The translations under genes were made by a program, and so were the position numbers. Shown piece by piece: positions 1 to 6,711 of a DNA stretch of 19,587 bases. Each line of letters opens with the position of its first letter. Position 1 is the stretch's first letter. Source of the stretch: Treponema sp. (GTDB lineage: Bacteria > Spirochaetota > Spirochaetia > Treponematales > Treponemataceae); contig JAEDJS010000037.1 in NCBI GenBank assembly GCA_016296205.1, positions 1 to 19,587 on the forward strand. The letters are read 5' to 3'. The notes under the pieces were generated by a model. That model did not search any database and was not told where the DNA came from. It was given only the letters and a program-made list of their open reading frames with translations.

Positions 1-736
1 TAATTGGTGTTTCAAGAATACTGTCCCCGTCACTAAAAGTCATGCTGCCGTCAAACACAATTGTTCCATTTGTTTTGCCCACTACAGGACTAATATAAAC
101 TTCGCCAGCAGGAATATTTCCACCGGTTCCAGGTTTTGTAAAATCACCATCATCGCTAAAAGCTTTTCTGTTTTCTACGCTGATTGTAACGTCTGTGCCC
201 GAAGGTGATGTAACATGAACAGTAACAACATTCTGGTATTTTTTTATAAGTTTTGCGCAACGTTCACCAAGAAGCTTGTAATCAATATTAACAGTCCGGT
301 CAAACATATCCTGGGTAAGACCAGGAGTCCAGACAGCCCGCATTGTTTTCTTTCCGTCAAGAAGATAATCAAATGTACTGTCAAAAGTTCTGCCGTCTTC
401 CATTACGTAAGGATTCTGCTGAGCTTCTTTATCTTTTCCAAGTTTATGTGCACTAATAGAAAACATTACATCCGGATTAGTTTTAATCGCTGCAACTACT
501 TCCGGTTCTGCATAATCCATTGAAGTTTTTTTCTGCTGGAAAACAATTACAGGTTTTGCTCCACATTCAACTGCAGCTTCCCAAAGGCTTTGGGCAATCG
601 GATTTGTTTCTGGATTTGCAACAATCAAAACTCGTTCATTTTTTTTAACATCGCACACTTCATTCATCACTGTCTGAGCCGGAGAACCTTTTTCCTTCAA
701 GGATTTTTTTACGCCATCAAATATATTTTTTAACAT
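1..736 (-). CDS. M29-like aminopeptidase, C-terminus cut by window edge
   Basis: About 245 N-terminal residues are visible, beginning MLKNIFDGVKKSLKEKGSP; the rest lies beyond position 1. The segment G-G-N-I-P-A-G-E-V-Y-I-S-P followed by a short Thr/Gly-rich stretch and VFDGSM is the hallmark of the AmpS/aminopeptidase T family (peptidase M29, COG2309), whose members are cytoplasmic metal-dependent aminopeptidases of roughly 370-410 residues; the Glu of PAGE is a family metal ligand. There is no signal peptide, so it should act in the cytoplasm. The ATG shares one base with the TAA of the lipoprotein gene upstream (TAATG) and has a GGAGG seven bases before it (744-748), so translation is probably coupled. 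A relative of the NicX dioxygenase fold is the main alternative. The family call is firm; the peptide substrate is not known. Confidence 0.85.
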   Translation of the reverse strand, partial: MLKNIFDGVKKSLKEKGSPAQTVMNEVCDVKKNERVLIVANPETNPIAQSLWEAAVECGAKPVIVFQQKKTSMDYAEPEVVAAIKTNPDVMFSISAHKLGKDKEAQQNPYVMEDGRTFDSTFDYLLDGKKTMRAVWTPGLTQDMFDRTVNIDYKLLGERCAKLIKKYQNVVTVHVTSPSGTDVTISVENRKAFSDDGDFTKPGTGGNIPAGEVYISPVVGKTNGTIVFDGSMTFSDGDSILETPI

Positions 737-2922
737 TATTTATCCTCCAGGTAATGAGCAAACTGATCTTGAACAAATACGTATAATTGGTCACCGTTAT
801 CAGTTAAATCAAAAACAACAGAAGCCCCGGATGCATTCTGGAAATTTCCAATCTGATGGTAAATAAAACCAAAGGGACCAATAGAAGAAGAATAATCCGG
901 TGCAAATTCCACAGGACCCCGTTTAGTTTTCTTTACGCCGCTTTCCATCTCTATTGCAAATGTAGAACAAGGTTTTTCGTATAAATTAATAGGAGAGAAA
1001 ACTGCTTCCACACCGTCTACTTCTACAATTCCCGCTCCATTACAGTTCATTGTAAGAATCGGATTTAAAGAAGTTGAATTATACTTTTCTGCATTTTCTG
1101 GTGCAATACAAATTCCTTTTATAAACTCAGCAAGAAGATCTTCCTTGGTATAACTTTTACCGGTTACTTCTTTTATAGCATAAAGAATCGACTGCATATC
1201 AACATAATTATTTGTACTGACTTTTGTAATAAAATTTGTGCCGCCAAAATTTCTTGCAAGCCATGAACCAAAAGCATAGGCTGTTGAATAACTTACAATT
1301 GTATTACTTGAAGACCATTCCGCAATTCCACTGTAAGAATAATAAGCATTAAATGTTGGTAATCTGCCGCCTCTTGGAGCTTCTTCGTCTGTAGTACCAA
1401 GACTTTCCTGCAGCATATCTTCGCAAAGCATAGACAGCATTTCGTTGTACCATGCAGAAGAACGGACCATTTTGTTTATTTCTTTGCCGGAAGACAATTT
1501 AACTGTTTTATTCCCATAATTGATCATGTGCTGGAATTCATGGAACAAAGTTGAAATAATTTCTCCGCTTGGCTGACTAAATGCATTTCCATTAAATTCA
1601 TATTCCTTTGTTGTTGAATTATAACGTGAAAAATTACAGAAAGGAGCATCAATATAGAAGAATTTTCCTTCATTGGAAGTTTCAAGACCAGAGTTTAAAC
1701 CCCAGTCCGGCGAGTTCTGGAAATAATCCTTTGAATTAAAATAGCCCAAAACCCCGCTGGAAGAAGAAGAACCATAGTCATTTCCAATATCATAAATAAT
1801 AATATTTACATTGTTCCCGGTTGGACTAAGGTCTTCCATTTCTTCAAAAGCACAAGTCTGGTAAGGAATCTGGATTTTATTTGATTCGTCTCCATAAACT
1901 TTTCTTTCTACCTGAGCAAATTTCTTAAATTTTTCTGCAAGATTATCAACAAGGAGCTGGTTTACTTTTTTTCCACTGGCATAAAGTCCTGTTGTCCAGC
2001 AGCTTTTTTCTACCCAGATAAAAATTGAATTGCCTTCTGAATCAACAGTCACATTTCTAAGATAACATTCCTTTGGCACATATTTTGAAATTTCAGAATC
2101 GTTGTCAAGATAGAAATAAGCTTTGTGGCCAGTACTTGCCTTCACCAGAGAACCAGGTTCATTCAATGCTGCAGACTGAACTTCCTGAGATAAACCTGCT
2201 CTTGCACCCTGTGTTTCTTTATAATTGATTTTTTCCAAATCCACATCAGGTGCCCGGTAATTTCTAATTCCCTTTGGACCTGTTGTATTTGAATCATCAT
2301 CAAAAATTGCAGAAGCATCAAATTTTTGCGAACCTGCTGCACTTCGTGAATTTGCAGAACCAGTAATCATAGCTCCAAGATCAGTTACACCCCACTGCAT
2401 AGAAGTTGAACGTTCAACTGATTTTTCTGTATTTGGATTAATGTTTGCGTAAGACAGATATTTTCCATTAACATTCTTGAATTCAACAAAAGGTTTTGTA
2501 ATATTTACCGAAAGCCCGCTAATCTGTTCTGCATCAACTGTCTGGAAATTTAATGCATCCGGTTTTACAAGACAACTGGAACCAGAATAAAACTGCCCGT
2601 CTTCCTGATAATTCTGAATTTTTACAGAATAATTAGTATCGTTATCAAGGTCGGTAATAAGGAAGCTGGTTTTTTCTGAAGTTGTCCAGAATTTTGATTC
2701 ACCATTTTTATTGGCTGGATAAATTTCTATAGAAATCTTTGTAATTTCAGAACTGAATGTAACAGAATAAGTCCAGGTTACAAGTGCTTTCTGAGGGCCT
2801 CCAATGCCTGTTACAGAATCAATTTTTGCAGCCTGGAAAATACCCATCTGCCAGAAACAGCCCGTAAAAGAAAACAAAGACAGAAGTGAAATCAATATAA
2901 ATGACAGTCGGAATTTTTTCAT
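736..2922 (-). CDS. Secreted lipoprotein, M30 (hyicolysin-like) zinc metallopeptidase
   Basis: This 728-residue protein starts with a lipoprotein signal peptide (MKKFRLSFILISLLSLFSFTGC), lipidated Cys at residue 22. Residues about 33-115 look like a fibronectin type III-like beta domain. The catalytic site is H461-E462-F-Q-H465, with an AWYNEMLSMLCEDM segment about 30 residues later in which E494 (or E501) should be the third zinc ligand. This arrangement and the surrounding LFHEFQHMINY are typical of peptidase family M30. It should be anchored on the cell surface or in the periplasm and cut proteins, but no substrate can be read from the sequence. A GGAGC lies six bases before the ATG, which overlaps the TGA of the upstream exported-protein gene (ATGA); the downstream aminopeptidase starts on its stop codon. 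The three genes therefore form one operon. The family call is good; a role in host-protein degradation is inference. Confidence 0.82.
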   Translation of the reverse strand: MKKFRLSFILISLLSLFSFTGCFWQMGIFQAAKIDSVTGIGGPQKALVTWTYSVTFSSEITKISIEIYPANKNGESKFWTTSEKTSFLITDLDNDTNYSVKIQNYQEDGQFYSGSSCLVKPDALNFQTVDAEQISGLSVNITKPFVEFKNVNGKYLSYANINPNTEKSVERSTSMQWGVTDLGAMITGSANSRSAAGSQKFDASAIFDDDSNTTGPKGIRNYRAPDVDLEKINYKETQGARAGLSQEVQSAALNEPGSLVKASTGHKAYFYLDNDSEISKYVPKECYLRNVTVDSEGNSIFIWVEKSCWTTGLYASGKKVNQLLVDNLAEKFKKFAQVERKVYGDESNKIQIPYQTCAFEEMEDLSPTGNNVNIIIYDIGNDYGSSSSSGVLGYFNSKDYFQNSPDWGLNSGLETSNEGKFFYIDAPFCNFSRYNSTTKEYEFNGNAFSQPSGEIISTLFHEFQHMINYGNKTVKLSSGKEINKMVRSSAWYNEMLSMLCEDMLQESLGTTDEEAPRGGRLPTFNAYYSYSGIAEWSSSNTIVSYSTAYAFGSWLARNFGGTNFITKVSTNNYVDMQSILYAIKEVTGKSYTKEDLLAEFIKGICIAPENAEKYNSTSLNPILTMNCNGAGIVEVDGVEAVFSPINLYEKPCSTFAIEMESGVKKTKRGPVEFAPDYSSSIGPFGFIYHQIGNFQNASGASVVFDLTDNGDQLYVFVQDQFAHYLEDK

Positions 2923-3254
2923 TTTTTTGCTCCAATAGTTTTTTCTGCCGGTTCAATATTTTTTAAAACAAGTTTCCCGTCTTTTAATGAGTTGAATGGA
3001 GAATTTTCCGCTTTAATTATTCCACCTTCCACAAAAACATGATGTCCCTGGAAGTCGTAAATCTGCTCTTTAGAAAAAGTGTCTGGCTCAATTACAAGAC
3101 TAAACTGGCGTCCATCATCACAGGTAATTCCTGCAAAAGTAAATGGCTCACTTCCATAAATTTTTATATATCCAGTAGCTTTTGTTTTTCCTGAATAAGC
3201 AAATCCCATAAATGCAAAACCCGCTAATAACACAGATAAAATAATCTTTTTCAT
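2919..3254 (-). CDS. Small exported protein of unknown function
   Basis: I do not recognise a named family. The likely product has 111 residues and begins MKKIILSVLLAGFAFMGFAYSGKTKATG, a clear signal peptide with cleavage probably after the FAYS region. The remaining 90 residues (GYIKIYGSEPFTFAGITCDDGRQFSLVIEP...) alternate short beta-like strands and include HHVFVEGGII, which could be a small OB-type or beta-barrel fold, but that is only an impression. I chose the ATG at 3254 rather than the upstream in-frame ATG at 3290 because the signal peptide starts there and because a promoter lies just upstream, inside the longer reading frame. Its TGA overlaps the ATG of the M30 lipoprotein gene (ATGA), so it is the first gene of that operon and may serve the same secreted pathway. 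Confidence 0.7.
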   Translation of the reverse strand: MKKIILSVLLAGFAFMGFAYSGKTKATGYIKIYGSEPFTFAGITCDDGRQFSLVIEPDTFSKEQIYDFQGHHVFVEGGIIKAENSPFNSLKDGKLVLKNIEPAEKTIGAKK

Positions 3255-3261
3255 AACCTCT

Positions 3262-3290
3262 ATCTTACCATAAATTCTCTTGTTTCTCAA
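3262..3290 (-). promoter_or_regulatory. Sigma-70-type promoter of the exported-protein/M30/aminopeptidase operon
   Basis: On the minus strand TTGAGA (3290-3285) and TAAGAT (3267-3262) are separated by exactly 17 bases, matching the -35 and -10 consensus at 5/6 and 4/6. Only seven bases separate the -10 box from the ATG at 3254, so the transcript would start at or within a few bases of the start codon. An AGAGG sits in that gap but would be too close to the ATG to be a normal ribosome binding site. Confidence 0.45.
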
Positions 3291-3361
3291 GAATTTAATA
3301 TTCCTAAAGAAATTCCTGGAGTTCCGATTTTTTTATTCAACTTATAATATAACCAGAAATC

Positions 3362-3390
3362 TTGATAACTGTAACAATTTTTTTTATAAT
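3362..3390 (+). promoter_or_regulatory. Strong sigma-70-type promoter of rsmE, leaderless arrangement
   Basis: TTGATA (3362-3367, 5/6) and a perfect TATAAT (3385-3390) are separated by 17 bases. The rsmE ATG is at 3397, six bases after the -10 box, which is where transcription would be expected to begin. No Shine-Dalgarno sequence precedes the ATG; the stretch between is only A and T. Confidence 0.6.
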
Positions 3391-3396
3391 AATTTT

Positions 3397-4176
3397 ATGA
3401 ATATTTGTCTTTTTTCTCCCCAGGAAATTAACCAGCCCCTTTCTGTAAACGACCAGCGGGGAAAGCACATAATAAAAATTCTTCACAAAACTGCAGGAGA
3501 CACTTTTACAGCAGGAATCATCAACGGTCACAGCGGAACTGCAACTATCACCCAGATTAAGGACCAGCAGATTTTTTTTGATTTTAATCCCACTGGAAAC
3601 GGCAAAGAATTATTCCCTCTTAAAATGCTTATTGGGTTTCCAAGACCAATTCAATTAAAAAGACTGTTAAGAGACATGGCGGGGCTTGGAGTCTGTCAAG
3701 TTCATCTGGCGGCCACAGAATTAGGCGAAAAATCATACCTGGAAAGCGATTTATCACAGCCGGAAAATGCGTATAAAATGCTGCTAGATGGAACTGTTCA
3801 GGCAGGAAGTACTCATGTGCCGGAAATTTTTATTCACAAAAGTTTAAAAAGTGCAGTTGAATTTATCAAAAACAGCGGCCCACATAAACACATGATTTGC
3901 CTTGACAATGTAAACGCCAGTGGAAGTCTTGTAAATTATTTTAAACAGTCACAAACAGACTGCACCACAAACATTGTTGCCGCAACAAACATTGTTGCCG
4001 CAACAAACATTGTTGCAGCAATAGGAAGTGAACGGGGCTGGAGCAAAAATGAACGAACACTTCTGGAACAGGAAGGCTTTATCCGTTTAAGCATGGGAAA
4101 CAGAATTTTAAGAACAGAAACCGCCTCTACAGTTGCAGCCAGTATAATTTTAGGTTCAATGGGAATTCTTGATTAA
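3397..4176 (+). CDS. rsmE: 16S rRNA (uracil-1498-N3)-methyltransferase RsmE
   Basis: RsmE transfers a methyl group from S-adenosylmethionine to U1498 of 16S rRNA in the 30S subunit. The 259-residue product has the family layout: an N-terminal PUA-like domain (residues 1-70; HIIKILHKTAGD corresponds to the usual H..VLR...G), then a SPOUT knot domain ending in IGSERGWS and NRILRTETA, the SAM-binding knot loops. The first loop is IGSERG instead of the commoner IGPEGG, a variant. I chose the ATG at 3397 (MNICLFSPQEI) because the family aligns from there; the open frame upstream is low-complexity and contains the promoter. Residues 191-208 are three copies of TNIVAA just before the knot loop, encoded by an 18-bp tandem repeat. 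The neighbouring rsmG, a second 16S rRNA methyltransferase, lies in the same direction. Confidence 0.92.
   Translation: MNICLFSPQEINQPLSVNDQRGKHIIKILHKTAGDTFTAGIINGHSGTATITQIKDQQIFFDFNPTGNGKELFPLKMLIGFPRPIQLKRLLRDMAGLGVCQVHLAATELGEKSYLESDLSQPENAYKMLLDGTVQAGSTHVPEIFIHKSLKSAVEFIKNSGPHKHMICLDNVNASGSLVNYFKQSQTDCTTNIVAATNIVAATNIVAAIGSERGWSKNERTLLEQEGFIRLSMGNRILRTETASTVAASIILGSMGILD
3967..4020 (+). repeat. Three tandem 18-bp units inside rsmE, encoding (TNIVAA)3
   Basis: The unit ACAAACATTGTTGCCGCA occurs at 3967-3984 and 3985-4002 without change and at 4003-4020 with one silent change (GCC to GCA at 4017). It is in frame and adds 12 residues to the protein relative to a single copy. Two identical copies point to a recent slippage or duplication event. 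Confidence 0.95.
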
Positions 4177-4177
4177 G

Positions 4178-4206
4178 TTGAATTTTCTTGGATTTTAAAC
4201 TAGAAT
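4178..4206 (+). promoter_or_regulatory. Possible promoter of the zincin gene
   Basis: TTGAAT (4178-4183, 4/6) and TAGAAT (4201-4206, 5/6) are 17 bases apart and begin two bases after the rsmE stop codon. A start of transcription near 4212 would leave a very short leader containing the GGAG (4214-4217) that serves the ATG at 4225. Read-through from rsmE is also possible because no terminator is visible between the genes. Confidence 0.4.
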
Positions 4207-4224
4207 TATTAACGGAGTTTTATT

Positions 4225-5034
4225 ATGGATAACGAAAAAATTAAAGAAATGCTTTTAGATATTCAGTCTTCTGAGCTTGAATTCAACGTAACACAAACTG
4301 GAAAAAGCAGCCCTAGAGTTAATGGTCTTTACAAACCAGAAACCAGGGAAATTTTACTCCACAATCAGAATTTTAAAACAGAAAATGAACTTATTTATAC
4401 TGCAATACATGAATACACTCATCACCTTATAAATGAAGAACAGATTATAGAAGCCGGTGGCAGAGAACCTCCAAGAAAAGGACGATGCCACAACAATTAT
4501 TTCTGGGCAAAGTTTCATTCATTGCTTGAGATTGCAGAACAGAAAAAATATTACAAAATCTCTCTGGAAGTTTCCCCTGAACTGGACGAACTTACAAAAG
4601 AAATTAAAACAAAATATATAGAACCAAACGGTGTAATCATGCAGGAATTTGGCAAAGCACTGATTAAAGCTCACGCATTATGTGAATCCTGCAACATCCG
4701 CTACGAAGATTACCTGGACCGCATTCTCCAGATTCCAAGATCAACTGCAACTACAGTTTCTAAAGTAGGAATGCTTCCTGCAGATGATGCTCCATTAGGT
4801 TTTGACAATATGAAAATTATTGCCGGTCTTAAAAATCAGGAAGATAAAGAAAAAGCAAAAGCTGCTATTGAACAGGGAAAAAGTCCAGACAGCGTTATTG
4901 CAATGATGAAGAAAAAAGCCGCCTCAATTGATCCAAAAGAAAAACTGGAAAAAGAAAAAAAGCGTCTTGAAAAAACAATCAGTGAGCTGTCTACCCGTCT
5001 TGAATATGTGGAGGAAACACTTGCAAGCTTATAA
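4225..5034 (+). CDS. Putative zinc-dependent protease-like protein (SprT/WLM-like zincin)
   Basis: The 269-residue protein carries H62-E63-Y-T-H66-H, the zincin HExxH motif, followed about 20 residues later by RCH89NNYFWAKFHSLLEIAE. A His followed by aromatic residues at this distance is how SprT- and WLM-like minigluzincins supply the third ligand, so H62, H66 and H89 are the likely zinc ligands and E63 the catalytic base. There is no signal peptide, so it should be cytoplasmic. Residues about 205-269 are Lys/Glu-rich and end in a predicted coiled coil (EKLEKEKKRLEKTISELSTRLEYVEETL). A GGAG lies seven bases before the ATG. The 3' end overlaps the start of the next gene. No named family is certain; a C-terminal coiled coil suggests a binding partner, perhaps the adjacent product. 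Substrate unknown. Confidence 0.65.
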   Translation: MDNEKIKEMLLDIQSSELEFNVTQTGKSSPRVNGLYKPETREILLHNQNFKTENELIYTAIHEYTHHLINEEQIIEAGGREPPRKGRCHNNYFWAKFHSLLEIAEQKKYYKISLEVSPELDELTKEIKTKYIEPNGVIMQEFGKALIKAHALCESCNIRYEDYLDRILQIPRSTATTVSKVGMLPADDAPLGFDNMKIIAGLKNQEDKEKAKAAIEQGKSPDSVIAMMKKKAASIDPKEKLEKEKKRLEKTISELSTRLEYVEETLASL

Positions 5035-5986
5035 AAAAATTCTCACATCAGCTGCAATTTTATTCACAGCAAACAGTTTATCTTTTACAGACTCATTATC
5101 AATGCCATCTATAAGCAAGCCAACAATGCCTGCTATAAGTGCACCAACATTGAGCCAAAATTTCTACAAGCCGGGAGCAAGAAAACCTCAGACTGCTGAA
5201 GAATCAAAAGATAAAAACAAATCAACTGACCCAACTAACGACGACTACAACATTTATACAAATTCAGACATCAACGTAATAATAGGGAACCAGTCTGACA
5301 AGAATTCAATTCCCAAATTAAATACTTCTGATATAGAAACATTAGGAAATCTTGGACTGTTAGATTCTCTTGGAATGGGTTCAAAAACTGCCAGCCCCTT
5401 AAGCGCATTTAACAAATTAATGGGGAACTCAAATTCTTTAATTTCAAACATAACTTATCCCAACAACCAGAAACAGCTGGAAGAAATATTAAAAGAACTG
5501 GAAACAATAAAGAATACTCTCAAAACAAATCCAACAGCCGCGGCCACAGTAGAAGCAAAACAGGCACAAACAAAAATCGATTCTTCAGAACCGGTTCCAA
5601 GCCGAAACCCTGTTGTAAAAAATCCAAAAATTCTCAGGTGGCAGGTAAACGGTTACAACATTCTTAGAACATGTTCAAAGGTTTATTTTTCAGAAATCCA
5701 GGAAAACAAAAATTTTCTTCTCACTGGCGACAGAGCATATATGTCTAACGGAAAACAGTTTAAAGAAACCTTCTACATGCTGTTTACCGCAGAAGGCAAC
5801 AGAAACGGAACAGGTCAATATTCAGTAGAAACAAACATCAGTCAGGAATACGACAATCCATCCTCCTTTGTTTACCAGATTTCAAAAATGAACAAATTAA
5901 ATGCAACTAAAACTGGAAATCTTGTGCTAATCAGAACAACAGATCCAAAATTCAAGCTTGATATGTTAATAGACATTGCCCAATAA
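5021..5986 (+). CDS. Secreted protein of unknown function
   Basis: I do not recognise this family. The start I prefer is TTG at 5021, because a perfect GGAGG (5010-5014) lies six bases before it; an in-frame ATG at 5006 is the alternative but has no such site. From the TTG the protein has 321 residues and begins M-QAYKKILTSAAILFTANSLS, a signal peptide. Residues about 25-190 are Ser/Thr/Asn/Pro-rich and low in structure, including PSISKPTMPAISAPTLS. The C-terminal 115 residues (KILRWQVNGYNILRTCSKVYFSE... to the end) look like a compact alpha/beta domain with strands such as KFKLDMLIDIAQ. It overlaps the coiled-coil end of the zincin gene by 14 bases, and rsmG follows 13 bases after its stop, so the genes are probably co-transcribed. 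Confidence 0.65.
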   Translation: MQAYKKILTSAAILFTANSLSFTDSLSMPSISKPTMPAISAPTLSQNFYKPGARKPQTAEESKDKNKSTDPTNDDYNIYTNSDINVIIGNQSDKNSIPKLNTSDIETLGNLGLLDSLGMGSKTASPLSAFNKLMGNSNSLISNITYPNNQKQLEEILKELETIKNTLKTNPTAAATVEAKQAQTKIDSSEPVPSRNPVVKNPKILRWQVNGYNILRTCSKVYFSEIQENKNFLLTGDRAYMSNGKQFKETFYMLFTAEGNRNGTGQYSVETNISQEYDNPSSFVYQISKMNKLNATKTGNLVLIRTTDPKFKLDMLIDIAQ

Positions 5987-5999
5987 TTTAGGATTAAAT

Positions 6000-6683
6000 A
6001 TGAATCAGACACTTTTAAACGGATTATCAAAACTTGGAATTTCTCTTGAAGCTGCAAAAATCAATCAACTGGAAACTTACATGAGCTTGATTATGGAGTT
6101 CAACAAAACCTACAACATAATGAAGGCAGAATCAATTGATGAACTTACCACAAACCACATATTGGATAGTCTTGCAGCAGTTCCTTATTTAACAGAAGAA
6201 ATCAAAAGACTTAAAGTTGAATTTGGAGAAAATTTAAAACTGGCAGACATTGGCAGTGGCGGTGGATGTCCTGGAATTCCCCTGGCAATTGTTTTTGATG
6301 AAGTTAGTTTTACCCTTGTTGAACGAATGGATAAAAGATGTGCATTTCTTGAAAGATGCATTGCAACACTTGGGCTTAACAACACAAAAGTTTTACCGCT
6401 GCAGGCAGATAAAGTAAAACCACAAAGTTTCCATCTTGAAGTATTCAGGGCGTTCCATCCCTTTGAAAACAAAATCATGAAAATTTTATTAAACATGCTC
6501 ATTCCTGGCGGAACTTTATGCGCTTACAAAGCAAGGGCAGAAAAAATCAACTCAGAAATGCAGGATGTTCACGTATTCTTTGATGGTCCCCAGAAAAACG
6601 GACACCAGCTTACATGGGAAAGAATTCAACTGCAGGTTCCTGGCCTTGAAGACCACGAAAGAAATTTAGTAGTTGTAAAATAA
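6000..6683 (+). CDS. rsmG: 16S rRNA (guanine-527-N7)-methyltransferase RsmG
   Basis: RsmG (GidB) methylates N7 of G527 in 16S rRNA using S-adenosylmethionine; its loss gives low-level streptomycin resistance in other bacteria. The 227-residue product is of normal length. It shows the family's NHILDSLAAVPYL segment, the Rossmann SAM-binding loop LADIGSGGGCPGIPLAI (residues 81-97), the acidic strand TLVERMDKRCAFLERC, and RAFHPF. I chose the ATG at 6000 because AGGA lies six bases before it; the in-frame TTG at 5976 would overlap the previous gene and lacks a site. It ends the plus-strand run and converges with the TPR gene 28 bases later; no hairpin terminator is evident between them. Confidence 0.95.
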   Translation: MNQTLLNGLSKLGISLEAAKINQLETYMSLIMEFNKTYNIMKAESIDELTTNHILDSLAAVPYLTEEIKRLKVEFGENLKLADIGSGGGCPGIPLAIVFDEVSFTLVERMDKRCAFLERCIATLGLNNTKVLPLQADKVKPQSFHLEVFRAFHPFENKIMKILLNMLIPGGTLCAYKARAEKINSEMQDVHVFFDGPQKNGHQLTWERIQLQVPGLEDHERNLVVVK

Positions 6684-6711
6684 TTAAAAGAACAAAACAG
6701 AAATTCAAAAA

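Noticed and set aside
215..523. Plus-strand open frame of 102 codons
   Set aside because: It is antisense to the M29-like aminopeptidase, whose frame is continuous with clear family motifs.
3255..3290. Longer start (ATG at 3290) for the small exported protein
   Set aside because: It would put 12 extra residues before a perfect signal peptide and would include the promoter within the gene.
3280..3396. Longer N-terminus for RsmE
   Set aside because: The added residues are Phe/Asn-rich, match nothing in the family and cover the strong promoter.
6684..6711. Terminator between the converging rsmG and TPR genes
   Set aside because: The 28 bases hold no stem with paired arms and no T run.
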